DNA from: Tenggerimyces flavus
GTDB taxonomy: Bacteria; Actinomycetota; Actinomycetes; Propionibacteriales; Actinopolymorphaceae
Assembly (NCBI RefSeq): GCF_016907715.1
Contig: NZ_JAFBCM010000001.1
Coordinates: forward strand, 4,836,001-4,900,000
Length of the DNA stretch: 64,000 nt
Reading direction: 5' to 3'
Shown: piece by piece, positions 19,361-29,076 of the stretch
Position numbering within the stretch: the first letter of the stretch is position 1
How the letters are laid out: the number at the start of each line of letters is the position of its first letter
Program-made: the position numbers and the translations under genes
The notes under the pieces: generated by a model
Told to the model about the DNA's origin: nothing
Seen by the model: only the letters and a program-made list of their open reading frames with translations
Database searches by the model: none

Positions 19361-20338
19361 ATGGCGGACCCAGCACTGCTCGAGAACATCCCGACCGAGC
19401 CGGCGACCCCGGAACGACGGACTCTGAAGAGCAAGTCCCCCACCCAGATCGCGCTCGAGCGACTGCGGCAGGACAAGATCGCCATCATCTGTGCCGTCGT
19501 CGTCCTCATCTTCGTGCTGATCGCGATCTTTGCCAACGTGATTACGTCCCTGACGGGCACGGACGCGTACGCGACGAACCAGGATCTCATCGACGAGTAC
19601 GGCTTCCCGATGATCAACCCGAGCGCCGCGCACCCGTTCGGCATCGAGCCGCGGCTCGGCCGCGACCTGTTCGCCCGCTGGGTGCAGGGCGCGCGCCCGT
19701 CGCTCCAGGTCGGGGTCCTCGCGGCGGTGCTCTCCACGATCATCGGCACGATCATGGGCATGCTGGCGGGCTTCGCCGGAGGCTGGATCGACCGGGTCAT
19801 CTCCTGGGTCATCGACTTCCTGCTCTCGCTGCCGCTCCTGCTCTTCGTGATCGCGATCGGCCCGGTCGTCGCGACTCGGTTCGGCAACGACGCCGAGACG
19901 GTCTCGACGGTCCGGCTGTGGACGTTGATCCTGGTCTTCGCATTCTTCGGCTGGACCGGTCTGGGACGGCTGATTCGTGCGCAGGTGTTGTCGTTGCGCG
20001 AACGCGAGTTCATCCTCGCCGCGCGGGCCATCGGCGTACCGCGGTACCAGGTGCTGTTCCGCGAGCTGCTGCCGAACTTGACCGGCCCCATCATCGTCTT
20101 CTTGTCGCTGTCCATCCCGGCCTACATCTCGGCCGAGGCAGGCCTGTCGTTCCTCGGCATCGGCCTGGTCGAACCCACGGCGTCCTGGGGTCAGACGATC
20201 TTCCAGGCACAGAACTACTACCAGACCTATCCCATCTATTTCTGGCAACCAGCGCTGGGCATTCTCGTCCTCGTGCTGGCCCTGAACCTTCTTGGCGACG
20301 CGATCCGCGACGCGTTCGACCCCAAGACACGTCGGTAA
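19361..20338 (+). CDS. Oligopeptide-type ABC transporter permease (OppC/DppC family)
   Basis: Membrane subunit of a peptide/nickel-type importer. It has one N-terminal TM (IAIICAVVVLIFVLIAIFA), a periplasmic loop with the AHPFGIEPRLGRDLFARW sequence typical of OppC, then five TM segments with the EAA loop (RAIGVPRYQVLFRELLPN). ATG 19361 gives 325 residues. GTG 19310 is in frame with AGGTGG upstream and would add 17 polar residues, so the start is not settled. It is the first gene of a five-gene operon, ahead of its own binding protein, which is an unusual order. Confidence 0.9.
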   Translation: MADPALLENIPTEPATPERRTLKSKSPTQIALERLRQDKIAIICAVVVLIFVLIAIFANVITSLTGTDAYATNQDLIDEYGFPMINPSAAHPFGIEPRLGRDLFARWVQGARPSLQVGVLAAVLSTIIGTIMGMLAGFAGGWIDRVISWVIDFLLSLPLLLFVIAIGPVVATRFGNDAETVSTVRLWTLILVFAFFGWTGLGRLIRAQVLSLREREFILAARAIGVPRYQVLFRELLPNLTGPIIVFLSLSIPAYISAEAGLSFLGIGLVEPTASWGQTIFQAQNYYQTYPIYFWQPALGILVLVLALNLLGDAIRDAFDPKTRR

Positions 20339-20378
20339 GTCAACGCCGACTGGCAATGAGAGAGGCAGGAAAGATCGA

Positions 20379-22169
20379 ATGCGATTGAGATCAGCCGCAG
20401 CGGTTGCCGCGGTGCTGACGCTCGGCATCGCCGCAGCATGTGGCGGGGGGACTACACCCTCCGACCGCAACGAGGGATCGCAGAGCACGGCGACGGCCAA
20501 GCCGGCCGGCGGCGAGTTCGACGTGATCCTGAACGACAAGGCGACCGGACCGGCGCCCGAGGTCGAAGGTGCGCAGCAGGGCGGCACGGTCACCGTGCTC
20601 ACCGCCGCGGCGCCGGAGACGTTCGACCCGACGCGTTCGTACTACATCGACACGTTGAGCGTCGGTCGTCTGATCCACCGGACGCTGACCGCGCTGTACC
20701 TCAACAAGGACGGCAAGTACGAGCTCGTTCCGGACCTCGCGACGGACCTGGGCAAGGCGAACGCGGACTTCACCGAGTTCACCTTCAAGATCAAGCCCAG
20801 CCAGAAGTTCGAGGACGGCACGCCGATCACTTCGAAGGACTTCGCGTACGCCATCAAGCGGTCGTTCGCGACCGAGGAACTCGCCGGTGGTCCGACGTAC
20901 CAGCAGATCTACTTCCTGGACGGCGACAAGTACAAGGGTCCGTTCAAGCCGGCCGCTCAGGGCGGTGGCGAGGACTATGCCGGCGTCGAGACGCCTGACG
21001 ACGAGACGCTGATCGTCAAGATGGCCAAGCCGTTCCCGGACCTGCCGTACTACCTGACGTTCCCGCTGTACTCGCCGATCCCGCAGGCGAAGGAAACCAA
21101 GGAGAACTACGGCAACAAGCCCGTGTCGACCGGCCCCTACAAGGTCAAGTCGTACCAGAAGGGCAAGAGCCTGATCCTGGACAAGAACCCGAACTGGGAC
21201 GCCAACTCCGACCCGGCGCGGCACCAGTACGCCGACCAGTTCGACTTCAAGTTCAGCCAGGAGCCGTTGAAGCTGCAGGAGCAGTTGATCGCCGACAACG
21301 GCATCGACAAGACGTCGATCACCTACGACAACGTCGACTCCTCGCTGCTGCCGAAGATCCAGGGCAAGCCGGACGTCGAGCCCAGGCTCATCACCGGTCC
21401 CGGTACCTGCACGACGTACGTGTACCTCGACACCACGAAGATCACCAATGTCGACGTGCGCAAGGCGATTGGTGTCGCCTACCCGTACGACAACATCCAC
21501 AAGGCGGCTGGCGACAGCCCGCTGACGTTCCAGCCGGGTACGACGACGTACTCGCCGGTCGTCCCCGGATGGCAGAACTTCGACGTCACCGGCACCGCAG
21601 CCAAGGGCAACGGTGACCCGGAGCGCGCGAAGGCGATGCTCGAGAAGGCCGGCCAGCTCGGCTTCGAGCTCGTGTGGCCGTACTCGCAGGACAACCCGAT
21701 CGCCGTCAACACCTCGTTGGCGCGCCAGAAGGGTCTCGAGGCCGCGGGCTTCAAGGTGAAGCCGATCCCGATGCCTCGCGAGCAGGTCCGTGCCGCGCTG
21801 GACGACCCGAAGGCCGCGATCAACATGCGTCCTTCCGGTTGGTGCCCGGACTGGCCGTCGGCCGCGACGATCTTTCCGGCGATCTTCGATGGGCGCCTCA
21901 TCGCGCTCAACCCGACGTCGCTGCCGAACAAGTCGCTGCTGAACGAGAAGGAAGTCAACGACGAGATCGACCGGATCTCCGCGCTGCCGATCGCTGAGGC
22001 TCCCGCGGAGTGGGCGAAGCTCGACAAGTTGATGATGGAGAAGTACTACCCGGTCGTCGCGGTGGACTACGCGAAGAACGCGTTCCTCACCGGTTCCGGC
22101 ATCGGTGGAGTCGTCAACGACGCCTACGCGGGCGGACCTGACTTCTCCAAGCTGTTCGTCAAGAAGTAG
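20379..22169 (+). CDS. Peptide ABC transporter substrate-binding lipoprotein (SBP_bac_5)
   Basis: 596-residue extracytoplasmic solute-binding protein. The signal peptide ends at a lipobox with Cys21 (LGIAAAC), predicting lipid attachment. The mature protein has the family-5 layout: TFDPTRSYYIDTLSVGRLIH near the start and KPVSTGPYKVKSYQKGKSLIL mid-protein. ATG 20379 has an AGGAAAG SD 7 nt upstream. It probably binds an oligopeptide or similar ligand. A stable hairpin follows the gene (22181-22206). Confidence 0.93.
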   Translation: MRLRSAAAVAAVLTLGIAAACGGGTTPSDRNEGSQSTATAKPAGGEFDVILNDKATGPAPEVEGAQQGGTVTVLTAAAPETFDPTRSYYIDTLSVGRLIHRTLTALYLNKDGKYELVPDLATDLGKANADFTEFTFKIKPSQKFEDGTPITSKDFAYAIKRSFATEELAGGPTYQQIYFLDGDKYKGPFKPAAQGGGEDYAGVETPDDETLIVKMAKPFPDLPYYLTFPLYSPIPQAKETKENYGNKPVSTGPYKVKSYQKGKSLILDKNPNWDANSDPARHQYADQFDFKFSQEPLKLQEQLIADNGIDKTSITYDNVDSSLLPKIQGKPDVEPRLITGPGTCTTYVYLDTTKITNVDVRKAIGVAYPYDNIHKAAGDSPLTFQPGTTTYSPVVPGWQNFDVTGTAAKGNGDPERAKAMLEKAGQLGFELVWPYSQDNPIAVNTSLARQKGLEAAGFKVKPIPMPREQVRAALDDPKAAINMRPSGWCPDWPSAATIFPAIFDGRLIALNPTSLPNKSLLNEKEVNDEIDRISALPIAEAPAEWAKLDKLMMEKYYPVVAVDYAKNAFLTGSGIGGVVNDAYAGGPDFSKLFVKK

Positions 22170-22180
22170 TCACTGAAGGG

Positions 22181-22206
22181 GTGGGGGACCGGCGACGGTC
22201 CCCCAC
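22181..22206 (+). terminator. Hairpin between binding protein and OppB-type permease
   Basis: GTGGGGGACC / GGTCCCCCAC arms, 10 bp perfect, with a 6-nt loop, 11 bp after the binding-protein stop. There is no T-run. In ABC operons such hairpins often give partial termination or protect the upstream mRNA, so the binding protein is made in excess; that role is inferred here. Confidence 0.6.
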
Positions 22207-22253
22207 CTCATCTGCCAACGTGTCTCCAGGCCGCAGCACAAGGTTGGTACTTC

Positions 22254-23246
22254 ATGCTCGGGTACATCATTCGGCGCATCTTGGCCGGAATCACCGTCGT
22301 CTTGGTGGCAATGGTCGCCGCGTTCGTGCTGTTCTTCGTGGGGCCGACCCAACCGGAGTACGCGATCTGCGGTGACCGCAACTGCACGCCCGACCGGCTC
22401 GCGGACATCCGTGCCAGCCTGTCGCTCGACGAACCTGTCATGAAGCAGTTCACCGACTACTTCGGTGGCATCTTCACCGGTCGCGAGATCAAGACCGGTG
22501 GCTTCACGAAGGAATGCCCCGTTCCGTGTCTCGGCTACTCCTATGTCGCCAACGACCCGGTGACGAAGCTGATCGTCGAACGCATACCGGTGACCTTGTC
22601 GGTCGCGTTAGGCGCGATGGTCTTCTTCTTGCTCATCGGGATCACGACCGGGGTGTACGCGGCCATCCATCGAGGGACGATCCTCGACAAGCTTCTGGTG
22701 GGCGGATCGCTGGTCCTGTCGGCGTTCCCGTACTACATCGTGGCCTTGCTGGCGGCGATCTATCTGTCCATCCAGTACGAGATATTCCCGCGCGGCGGCT
22801 ATGTGCCGTTAACCCAGAATCCGATCGGCTGGTTCAAGGGCCTGCTGCTCGCCTGGTTCGTCCTCGGCCTGGTCTACGCCACGCAGTACGCGCGATATAC
22901 GCGAGCCGCGATGGTGGAGGCGTTAGGCGAGGACTACGTCCGGACCGCGCGGGCCAAGGGGCTGACCCGGCGGAAGGTCTACTTCCGGCACGCGCTCCGG
23001 GCGGCGCTGACTTCCGTGGTCACGATCCTCGGCCTCGACCTCGCGGGACTGTTCGCCGGAACGATCTTCACCGAACGGATCTTCGATGTGCAGGGGCTCG
23101 GCATCCTGGCGTTGAACGCGTTCAACGTCGGTGACCTGCCGTTGATCATGGGTTCGGTGCTGTACGCCGCGATCATCCTGGTGGCTCTGAACATCCTGAT
23201 CGACATCGTGTACAGCTTCCTCGATCCCCGAGTCAGACTGAGCTGA
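22254..23246 (+). CDS. Oligopeptide-type ABC transporter permease (OppB/DppB family)
   Basis: 330 residues. N-terminal MLGYIIRRILAGITVVLVAM is the standard OppB/DppB opening. An extended extracytoplasmic loop (residues about 35-100) contains four cysteines (AICGDRNC, ECPVPC), more than usual, possibly two disulfides. Five further TM segments follow, with the EAA loop RTARAKGLTRRKVYFRHALR. It pairs with the OppC-type permease upstream of the binding protein. Its ATG lies 84 bp after the binding-protein stop. Confidence 0.93.
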   Translation: MLGYIIRRILAGITVVLVAMVAAFVLFFVGPTQPEYAICGDRNCTPDRLADIRASLSLDEPVMKQFTDYFGGIFTGREIKTGGFTKECPVPCLGYSYVANDPVTKLIVERIPVTLSVALGAMVFFLLIGITTGVYAAIHRGTILDKLLVGGSLVLSAFPYYIVALLAAIYLSIQYEIFPRGGYVPLTQNPIGWFKGLLLAWFVLGLVYATQYARYTRAAMVEALGEDYVRTARAKGLTRRKVYFRHALRAALTSVVTILGLDLAGLFAGTIFTERIFDVQGLGILALNAFNVGDLPLIMGSVLYAAIILVALNILIDIVYSFLDPRVRLS

Positions 23247-23255
23247 GCTGAATCC

Positions 23256-24302
23256 ATGACTGATGCCACCACGAACGGGCGACCGTTCCTCGAGGTCGAA
23301 GACCTCAGTGTCCGCTTTCCCACCGCCGACGGCGTCGTCGCCGCCGTCCAGGGCCTCAGCTACTCCGTCGAGCTCGGAAAAACCCTCGGCATCGTGGGGG
23401 AGTCCGGCTCGGGCAAGAGCGTGTCGAGCATGGCGATCATGGGCCTGCACGACACCAAGCGCACGAAGATCGACGGCCTGATCCGGGTCGAGGACACCGA
23501 CATCGTCGGCCTCGAGGACGAGAAGATGCGCCGCGTTCGCGGCAACCTCGTCTCGATGATCTTCCAGGACCCGCTGTCGAGCCTGCACCCGTTCTTCTCG
23601 ATCGGCGACCAGATCTCCGAGGCGTACCTCTCGCACCACCCGCGGGCGTCGAAGTCCACGGCGAAGAAGCGCGCGATCGAGATGCTGGACCGCGTCGGCA
23701 TCCCACAGGCGAACCGTCGGGTCGACGACTACCCGCACCAGTTCTCCGGCGGCATGCGCCAGCGCGCGATGATCGCGATGGCGTTGGTGAACGACCCGAA
23801 GCTGCTGATCGCGGACGAGCCGACGACGGCGCTGGACGTCACCGTTCAGGCGCAGATCCTGGACCTGCTGCAGGACCTGCAGCGCGAGTTCGGGTCGGCG
23901 ATCATCATCATCACCCACGACCTCGGCGTCGTCGCGGAGATGGCGGACGAGGTTCTCGTCATGTACGCCGGCCGCTGCGTCGAGTACGGGGCGGCGAAGG
24001 AGATCCTGACCCACCCCGAGCATCCGTACACCTGGGGCCTGCTCACCAGCGCCCCGCACCTCACCGGTGACCCGGACCTGCGGCTGACGCCGATCCGGGG
24101 CAACCCGCCGAGCCTCATCGACCTGCCGAAGGGCTGCTCGTTCGAGCCGCGGTGTCCGTACGCCAACCGGCTGCCGGACAACCGGGCCGCCGAGGTGCTG
24201 CCCGAGCTTCGCCCGGGTGGGCGCGGTCGCGGACACTTGGTCCGTTGCCATCTGCCCAATCCGGAAGAGATCTTTGTCAACGAGGTTCAGCCGCGGCTCT
24301 GA
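23256..24302 (+). CDS. Peptide ABC transporter ATP-binding protein (OppD/DppD family)
   Basis: 348-residue nucleotide-binding subunit: Walker A GESGSGKS, signature FSGGMRQR, Walker [15 protein letters not shown], and H-loop [11 protein letters not shown]. The C-terminal oligopeptide extension carries the [10 protein letters not shown] cysteine pattern often linked to an Fe-S site. It begins 9 bp after the permease. It overlaps the next ATPase if the upstream ATG (24302) of that gene is used. Confidence 0.94.
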   Translation: MTDATTNGRPFLEVEDLSVRFPTADGVVAAVQGLSYSVELGKTLGIVGESGSGKSVSSMAIMGLHDTKRTKIDGLIRVEDTDIVGLEDEKMRRVRGNLVSMIFQDPLSSLHPFFSIGDQISEAYLSHHPRASKSTAKKRAIEMLDRVGIPQANRRVDDYPHQFSGGMRQRAMIAMALVNDPKLLIADEPTTALDVTVQAQILDLLQDLQREFGSAIIIITHDLGVVAEMADEVLVMYAGRCVEYGAAKEILTHPEHPYTWGLLTSAPHLTGDPDLRLTPIRGNPPSLIDLPKGCSFEPRCPYANRLPDNRAAEVLPELRPGGRGRGHLVRCHLPNPEEIFVNEVQPRL

Positions 24303-24319
24303 TGAGGGACGATTTGTCG

Positions 24320-25441
24320 ATGAGCGACGTGAAGACGGCACCTGCCGCCGCCGGAGTGGAGCCTACGGGCGACGCTCCGCTGCTCGAGGTGACCGATCTG
24401 GTGAAGCACTTCCCGGTCCGATCGAGCGGCGTGCTGCGCCGGGTGGTCGGGCAGGTCCGGGCGGTGGACGGGGTCTCGTTCTCGCTGCAGGCCGGTAAGT
24501 CGCTCGGCCTGGTGGGCGAGTCGGGCTGCGGGAAGTCGACGACGGGCCGGCTGCTGACGCGCCTGCTCGACCCGACGTCCGGCGCGGTGAAGTTCCTCGG
24601 CCACGACGTCGCGAAGATCTCGCAGAAGAAGATGCTGCCGTTCCGGCGCGAGATCCAGATGATCTTCCAGGACCCGTACTCGTCGCTGAACCCGCGGCAC
24701 ACGGTCGGCGCGATCGTCGGCACCCCGCTGCGGGTGCACAACATCGTTCCGCGCAACAAGACGCTGGCCCGGGTGCAGGAGCTCCTCGAGGTCGTCGGCC
24801 TGAACCCGGAGCACTACAACCGCTACCCGAACGAGTTCTCCGGCGGTCAGCGGCAGCGGATCGGCATCGCGCGCGCTTTGGCCGTTCGTCCCAAGCTGAT
24901 CGTGGCTGATGAGCCCGTCTCGGCTTTGGACGTCTCGATCCAGGCGCAGGTGATGAACCTGCTCGAGGACCTGCAGAAGGAATTCGGGATCTCGTTCATC
25001 TTCGTCGCGCACGACCTGGCCGTCGTCCGGCACTTCTGCCCGGACGTCGCGGTCATGTACCTCGGCAAGATCATGGAGGTCGGGCCGCGGGACCGGCTGT
25101 ACGAGCAGCCGCACCACCCGTACACCCAGGCTCTGCTGTCGGCCATCCCCGAGGTGACCGCAGCGACCGTGGGCACGCGGCGGGAACGGATCCGCCTCTT
25201 CGGCGACGTGCCTTCGCCGATCGACCCGCCCTCGGGCTGCCGCTTCCGTACGCGCTGCTGGAAGGCCCAGGACATCTGCGCCGAGGTCGAACCGCCCTTG
25301 ACGACGCTGGTGACGGGGCACCAGGTCGCCTGCCACTTCGCGGCGCCCCCGACGGTGGAGGACGCGAAGGCCAGCCAGATCGCCGCGGAAGTCGCCGCCT
25401 CCGGCGACGGCGAAGTCCCCTTGGGCGCGATCACCCCTTAG
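24320..25441 (+). CDS. Peptide ABC transporter ATP-binding protein (OppF/DppF family)
   Basis: Second NBD of the importer, 373 residues: Walker A GESGCGKST, signature FSGGQRQR, Walker B LIVADEPVSALDV, H-loop VAHDLAVVRHF, and C-terminal CRFRTRCWKAQ extension. ATG 24320 is chosen because gaggga (24304-24309) lies 10 nt upstream; ATG 24302 would overlap the upstream stop and has no SD. It is the last gene of the operon, followed by a 416-bp repeat cluster and the convergent Lrp gene. Confidence 0.94.
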   Translation: MSDVKTAPAAAGVEPTGDAPLLEVTDLVKHFPVRSSGVLRRVVGQVRAVDGVSFSLQAGKSLGLVGESGCGKSTTGRLLTRLLDPTSGAVKFLGHDVAKISQKKMLPFRREIQMIFQDPYSSLNPRHTVGAIVGTPLRVHNIVPRNKTLARVQELLEVVGLNPEHYNRYPNEFSGGQRQRIGIARALAVRPKLIVADEPVSALDVSIQAQVMNLLEDLQKEFGISFIFVAHDLAVVRHFCPDVAVMYLGKIMEVGPRDRLYEQPHHPYTQALLSAIPEVTAATVGTRRERIRLFGDVPSPIDPPSGCRFRTRCWKAQDICAEVEPPLTTLVTGHQVACHFAAPPTVEDAKASQIAAEVAASGDGEVPLGAITP

Positions 25442-25455
25442 CACCCGCGTTTTTC

Positions 25456-25502
25456 ATGAAGGGCACCTTCATTCGAACCTATTGAATGAAGGTGCCCTTC
25501 AT
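25456..25502. repeat. Family C hairpin, copy C1
   Basis: Perfect 19-bp arms (25456-25474 and 25484-25502; right arm GAATGAAGGTGCCCTTCAT) with a 9-nt loop. The 57-bp block around it is identical to copy C3 after nusB. It may terminate both the transporter operon and the convergent Lrp gene; there is a TTTT just before the left arm. Confidence 0.85.
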
Positions 25503-25527
25503 TCAAACCGTCCGAAGCCCGCGCCCC

Positions 25528-25602
25528 GTGATCATGTACGTGATCATGAAGGCAAACCGGCGTATACGACCGGTTTAGCTTCATGATCACGTACATGATC
25601 AC
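25528..25602. repeat. Family B long hairpin, copy B1
   Basis: 24-bp perfect arms beginning GTGATCATGTACGTGATCAT, with a conserved tip containing CGTATACG. Near-identical to B2 (29077) and B3 (52682). It is palindromic, so has no orientation except at the tip. Confidence 0.85.
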
Positions 25603-25671
25603 CGCAGCACGACCTCCCGTCGAAGCGCCCTGGTCCTGGCGCTCTCGAGAGTGAGCTGCGGCGGCGTTTGC

Positions 25672-25834
25672 ATGAAGGGCACCTTCATTCGAACCTCCTC
25701 GAGCGAGGGGACCCTCCGCTCTTCGCGAAAGTGTGGGTTTCTGGTCGCGACACGCTGGCGTGTCGCGACCAGAACCCCACAGTTTGATGGAACATGGTGG
25801 ATGAGCCGGGCTATTGAATGAAGGTGCCCTTCAT
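25672..25834. repeat. Family C composite repeat, copy C2
   Basis: The same 19-bp arms as C1 (25672-25690 and 25816-25834), but the loop is enlarged to 125 nt by an insert. The insert has its own hairpin with 15-bp perfect arms, TCTGGTCGCGACACG (25740-25754) against 25759-25773, extended by GTGGG / CCCAC. It looks like a plain C hairpin with a second structured unit in its loop. Together with C1 and B1 it fills most of the 25442-25857 gap; I see no gene there. Confidence 0.75.
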
Positions 25835-25857
25835 TCAAAGCAGGCCGGCTTTGGCAG

Positions 25858-26349
25858 CTAGGCCGACCAGCCGGCTGAGCGGGTGACGGTTCGGGCTTCC
25901 TCGGTTGGGGGTTGGACGGCGCGGCCTTCGTACTCGGTGGCCAGGACGATGTGGGTGTTCATCTCACCGTGCTCGCCGAGGCGCTCGAACAGGCCCTCCA
26001 GGTGGGCCATCGACGTCACCCGGACGCGCAGCATCGAGCAGGAGCTGCCGCTCAGCTTGTGGATCTCGACGACCTCCGGGAAGTCGTCCGCTCGCGTGGT
26101 CTTCAACAGGCAGCGGCCGGTGGCGCAGCGCATCTGGACGAACGCCGACAACGGCTGGCCGGCCGCGACGGGGTCGATGTCGGCGCGGTAGCCGGCGATC
26201 ACGCCGCTCTCCTCGAGGCGGCGCACCCGTTCGGCGACCGCGGGTGGGGAGAGGTTGACGCGCGTGCCGAGCTGCTTGAACGACAGCCGCCCGTCCTCCT
26301 GCAGCTCGGCGATGATGCGCCAGTCGGTCTGGTCGAGCTCTCGACTCAT
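25858..26349 (-). CDS. Lrp/AsnC-family transcriptional regulator
   Basis: 163 residues: N-terminal winged helix-turn-helix (LDQTDWRIIAELQEDGRLSF, then LGTRVNLSPPAVAERVRRLEESG) and a C-terminal RAM ligand-binding domain (VEIHKLSGSSCSMLRVRVTSM). ATG 26349 has a good SD (gaggtgg, 8 nt). It is divergent from the MFS gene with 128 bp between, so it probably controls that exporter and itself. The ligand is unknown; amino acids are usual for the family. Confidence 0.92.
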   Translation of the reverse strand: MSRELDQTDWRIIAELQEDGRLSFKQLGTRVNLSPPAVAERVRRLEESGVIAGYRADIDPVAAGQPLSAFVQMRCATGRCLLKTTRADDFPEVVEIHKLSGSSCSMLRVRVTSMAHLEGLFERLGEHGEMNTHIVLATEYEGRAVQPPTEEARTVTRSAGWSA

Positions 26350-26372
26350 CGGAATGCCACCTCGAAATCGTT

Positions 26373-26434
26373 CGAAAGGCGAGACCCCCAGTACACCTTT
26401 CTCATCGCTGGTCGGCAAGCCCGAACGCCTTTCG
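26373..26434. promoter_or_regulatory. Candidate Lrp operator pair in divergent promoter
   Basis: CGAAAGGCG (26373-26381) and its inverse CGCCTTTCG (26426-26434) are 44 bp apart, between the divergent Lrp and MFS starts. Widely spaced half-sites suit Lrp octamer wrapping. No binding data. Confidence 0.4.
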
Positions 26435-26477
26435 TTCCCCATTCAACCGGCGCTTCGACTTACCTATCGTCGTAGCC

Positions 26478-27656
26478 ATGCTCACACGTCTGGTCCTCGC
26501 CACCGCTTCGATGAACGTCGCCATGGCCGTCACCAGCGCGATGAGCACGCTCGTGGTGGCCGACCGGCTCAACGTCGGCGCGAGCGGGCTCCCCAACACG
26601 GCCGCGGTCCTCGGTACGGCCGCCGGCGCGCTCGCGGTCGGCCGGCTCACCGACCGCCTCGGGAGGGCGGGCGCCCTCCGGCTCGGGTACGCGACCGCGG
26701 CCGTCGGCGGTGGGTTCGCGCTCTTCGCCGCGGCGGGAGCCTGGCTGGGTTGGCTGTTCGTCGGCATGGCGATGCTCGGTGCCGGAAACGCGTCCGCGCT
26801 CCTGTCGCGGTATGCCGCCGCGGAGCTGGCCAAGCCAGACCGGCGCACGACGGCGATGGGCACGGTCGTCGGTGGCGGTGCCGCCGGCGCGGTCCTCGGG
26901 CCGTTGCTGCTTGAACCCGCCAGGCACCTCGGTCTGGGCACGGCGGCGGGACCGTTCGTCGTCGCCACCGTCGCGGCGGCGATCGCCTGCGCTGTGACGT
27001 TCGGCTTGCGCAACGGCGAACCCGAACGGGAATCGCCAACCAGGCTTGAAGGAACCCAAACCTGGGGCGTACGAGTCGGCGGTGTCGCCATGCTCGTCAC
27101 GCAGCTCGTCATGGTCCTGTTCATGACTGCCGTACCGATCCACGCCTCGCAACACGGCCAGGGACTCACCCAGCTCGGGGTCATGCTCTCGATACACATC
27201 CTCGGCATGTCCGCCCTTGCCCCGTTGACAGGTTGGTGGATCGACCGCGCCGGACCGCGACCCGCGATGCTCTGCGGGCTGCTCCTGCTCAGCCTGGCCG
27301 GGATGCTGATGGCGTTCGGACACGCGTTCGTCGTCGCTCTGTTCGTCCTCGGCTACGGCTGGAACCTGTGCTATCTCGGCGGCAGCGCGGTCGTGTTCCG
27401 CTCCGTTCCGTCGCACGTCTCTCGCAGCACTGTGGAGTCCGCGCTGGAGGCCGTGGCCTGGGGCGCGTCCGCGCTCGCGACCGCTACCTCCACGTGGTTG
27501 TTCGCCATCGGCGGCTTCGGGCTTCCGGCCGCCCTGTCCCTCTTCGTCATCGTGGGCGCGTTCGCGCTCATCCTCGCCAAGAACCGGAGGAATTCCTCAT
27601 GTGGCCAGCAGGATCCAACCTCGACGACCAGCCCCGCCGCGCGTACGACGACCTAG
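26478..27656 (+). CDS. Major facilitator superfamily transporter
   Basis: 392 residues with about 12 hydrophobic segments. Motif A-like GRLTDRLGRAGALRLGY lies between TM2 and TM3, and GWWIDRAGPRPAMLCG is its counterpart in the second half. These indicate a drug- or metabolite-efflux MFS protein. ATG 26478 follows the divergent regulatory region shared with the Lrp gene. Its end is 8 bp from the convergent rarA end. The substrate is unknown; Lrp control suggests an amino-acid-like molecule (inference). Confidence 0.88.
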   Translation: MLTRLVLATASMNVAMAVTSAMSTLVVADRLNVGASGLPNTAAVLGTAAGALAVGRLTDRLGRAGALRLGYATAAVGGGFALFAAAGAWLGWLFVGMAMLGAGNASALLSRYAAAELAKPDRRTTAMGTVVGGGAAGAVLGPLLLEPARHLGLGTAAGPFVVATVAAAIACAVTFGLRNGEPERESPTRLEGTQTWGVRVGGVAMLVTQLVMVLFMTAVPIHASQHGQGLTQLGVMLSIHILGMSALAPLTGWWIDRAGPRPAMLCGLLLLSLAGMLMAFGHAFVVALFVLGYGWNLCYLGGSAVVFRSVPSHVSRSTVESALEAVAWGASALATATSTWLFAIGGFGLPAALSLFVIVGAFALILAKNRRNSSCGQQDPTSTTSPAARTTT

Positions 27657-27664
27657 TGCGCGGC

Positions 27665-29032
27665 TCACTCCTCGCCGGCCAGAATGCGGCGGATGCGGTC
27701 CAGCCGCTCCGCGAACGCTTTCTCCGCACCGCGCTGCGTCGGCTCGTAGTAGCGCTGGCCCGCCACCGAGTCCGGCGCGTACTGCTGGGCGACGACCCCA
27801 CGCGGATCTGCTTGTGAGTAGGCATAGTCGGCGCCATGACCGAGCTTCTTCGCACCGCCGTAGTGGGCGTCGCGGAGGTGCGCGGGGATGGCGCCGATCT
27901 TGCCGGCGCGTACGTCGGTCAGCGCGGCCCCGATCGCCTTGACGACGGCGTTCGACTTAGGCGCGAGGCTGAGGTGGATCACCGCGTGCGCGAGGTTGAT
28001 CGCGGCCTCGGGGAAACCGACGAACTGGCAAGCCTGGTGAGCGGCAACGGCGACGCCGAGCGCGGTCGGGTCGGCCATGCCGATGTCCTCGCTCGCGAGG
28101 ATGACGAGCCGGCGGGCGATGAACCGCGGGTCCTCGCCGGCCTCGACCATCCGCGCCAGATAGTGCAGCGCGGCGTCGACATCGCTGCCGCGGATCGTCT
28201 TGATGAACGCGCTCGCGACGTCGTAGTGCTGGTCGCCGTCGCGGTCGTACCGTACGGCCGCCTGGTCGACCGCGGTCTCGAGCGTCTTCAGGTCGACGGT
28301 CGTACTGCCGTTGGAGAGCGTGGCGCCGGCGCCGGCCTCGAGGTACGTGAGCGCGCGGCGGGCGTCGCCACCGGACATCCGGATCAGATGGTCCTCGGCG
28401 TCCTGGTCCAACCTCACTTGGTTGCCCAGCCCGCGCTCGTCCTCGAGCGCGCGGTGGACGACGTCGCGGACGTCGTCGTCGGTGAGGACCTCGAGCCGCA
28501 GCAGCAGGCTTCTGGACAGGAGGGGGGAGATGACGGAGAAGAACGGGTTCTCGGTGGTGGCGGCCACGAGCGTGACCCAGCGGTTCTCGACGCCGGGCAG
28601 CAGTGCGTCCTGCTGAGCCTTGCTGAACCGGTGGACCTCGTCGACGAACAGGACGGTCTCGACGTTGCGGGTCAAAGCCTTCCGTGCGCCGTCGATGACC
28701 GCGCGGACGTCCTTGACGCCGGCCGTGACCGCGGACAGCTCGACGAACTCGCGGTTGGTCTGCCGGCTGACGATCGCCGCGATCGTCGTCTTGCCGCTGC
28801 CGGGCGGACCCCAGAGCAGCAGCGACATCGGCTGGTCGCCCTCGATCAGCCGCCGCAGCGGCGCGCCCTGCGCGAGCAGCTGCTTCTGTCCGACAAGCTC
28901 GTCGAGCGTACGAGGCCGCATCCGTACGGCCAACGGCGCGGCGATGTGGTCGGCGTCCGCGAGACTCCCACCTCCCGGCCGCGCCTGGGCAGCCGGCCGG
29001 CCTGGAACCTCGAAGAGCGCATCATCCGTCAC
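27665..29032 (-). CDS. rarA: Replication-associated recombination AAA+ ATPase RarA (MgsA)
   Basis: 455-residue clamp-loader-like AAA+ protein that acts at stalled replication forks. Walker [10 protein letters not shown], Walker [13 protein letters not shown], sensor 1 [12 protein letters not shown], and the C-terminal MgsA domain ([21 protein letters not shown], then KSNAV). The RarA Q-linker [12 protein letters not shown] lies before the P-loop. ATG 29032. In many actinobacteria rpsD lies next to it on the way to DUF948; here only hairpin B2 is present. Confidence 0.95.
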   Translation of the reverse strand: MTDDALFEVPGRPAAQARPGGGSLADADHIAAPLAVRMRPRTLDELVGQKQLLAQGAPLRRLIEGDQPMSLLLWGPPGSGKTTIAAIVSRQTNREFVELSAVTAGVKDVRAVIDGARKALTRNVETVLFVDEVHRFSKAQQDALLPGVENRWVTLVAATTENPFFSVISPLLSRSLLLRLEVLTDDDVRDVVHRALEDERGLGNQVRLDQDAEDHLIRMSGGDARRALTYLEAGAGATLSNGSTTVDLKTLETAVDQAAVRYDRDGDQHYDVASAFIKTIRGSDVDAALHYLARMVEAGEDPRFIARRLVILASEDIGMADPTALGVAVAAHQACQFVGFPEAAINLAHAVIHLSLAPKSNAVVKAIGAALTDVRAGKIGAIPAHLRDAHYGGAKKLGHGADYAYSQADPRGVVAQQYAPDSVAGQRYYEPTQRGAEKAFAERLDRIRRILAGEE

Positions 29033-29076
29033 GCCATCGAGCGTATCCGGGCGCGGGGACAGCCATGCCCCACCTC

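Noticed and set aside
25456-25834. CRISPR-like array suggested by repeated GAAGGTGCCCTTC words
   Set aside because: The units are inverted pairs with unequal spacing, and no regular spacers or cas genes are present.
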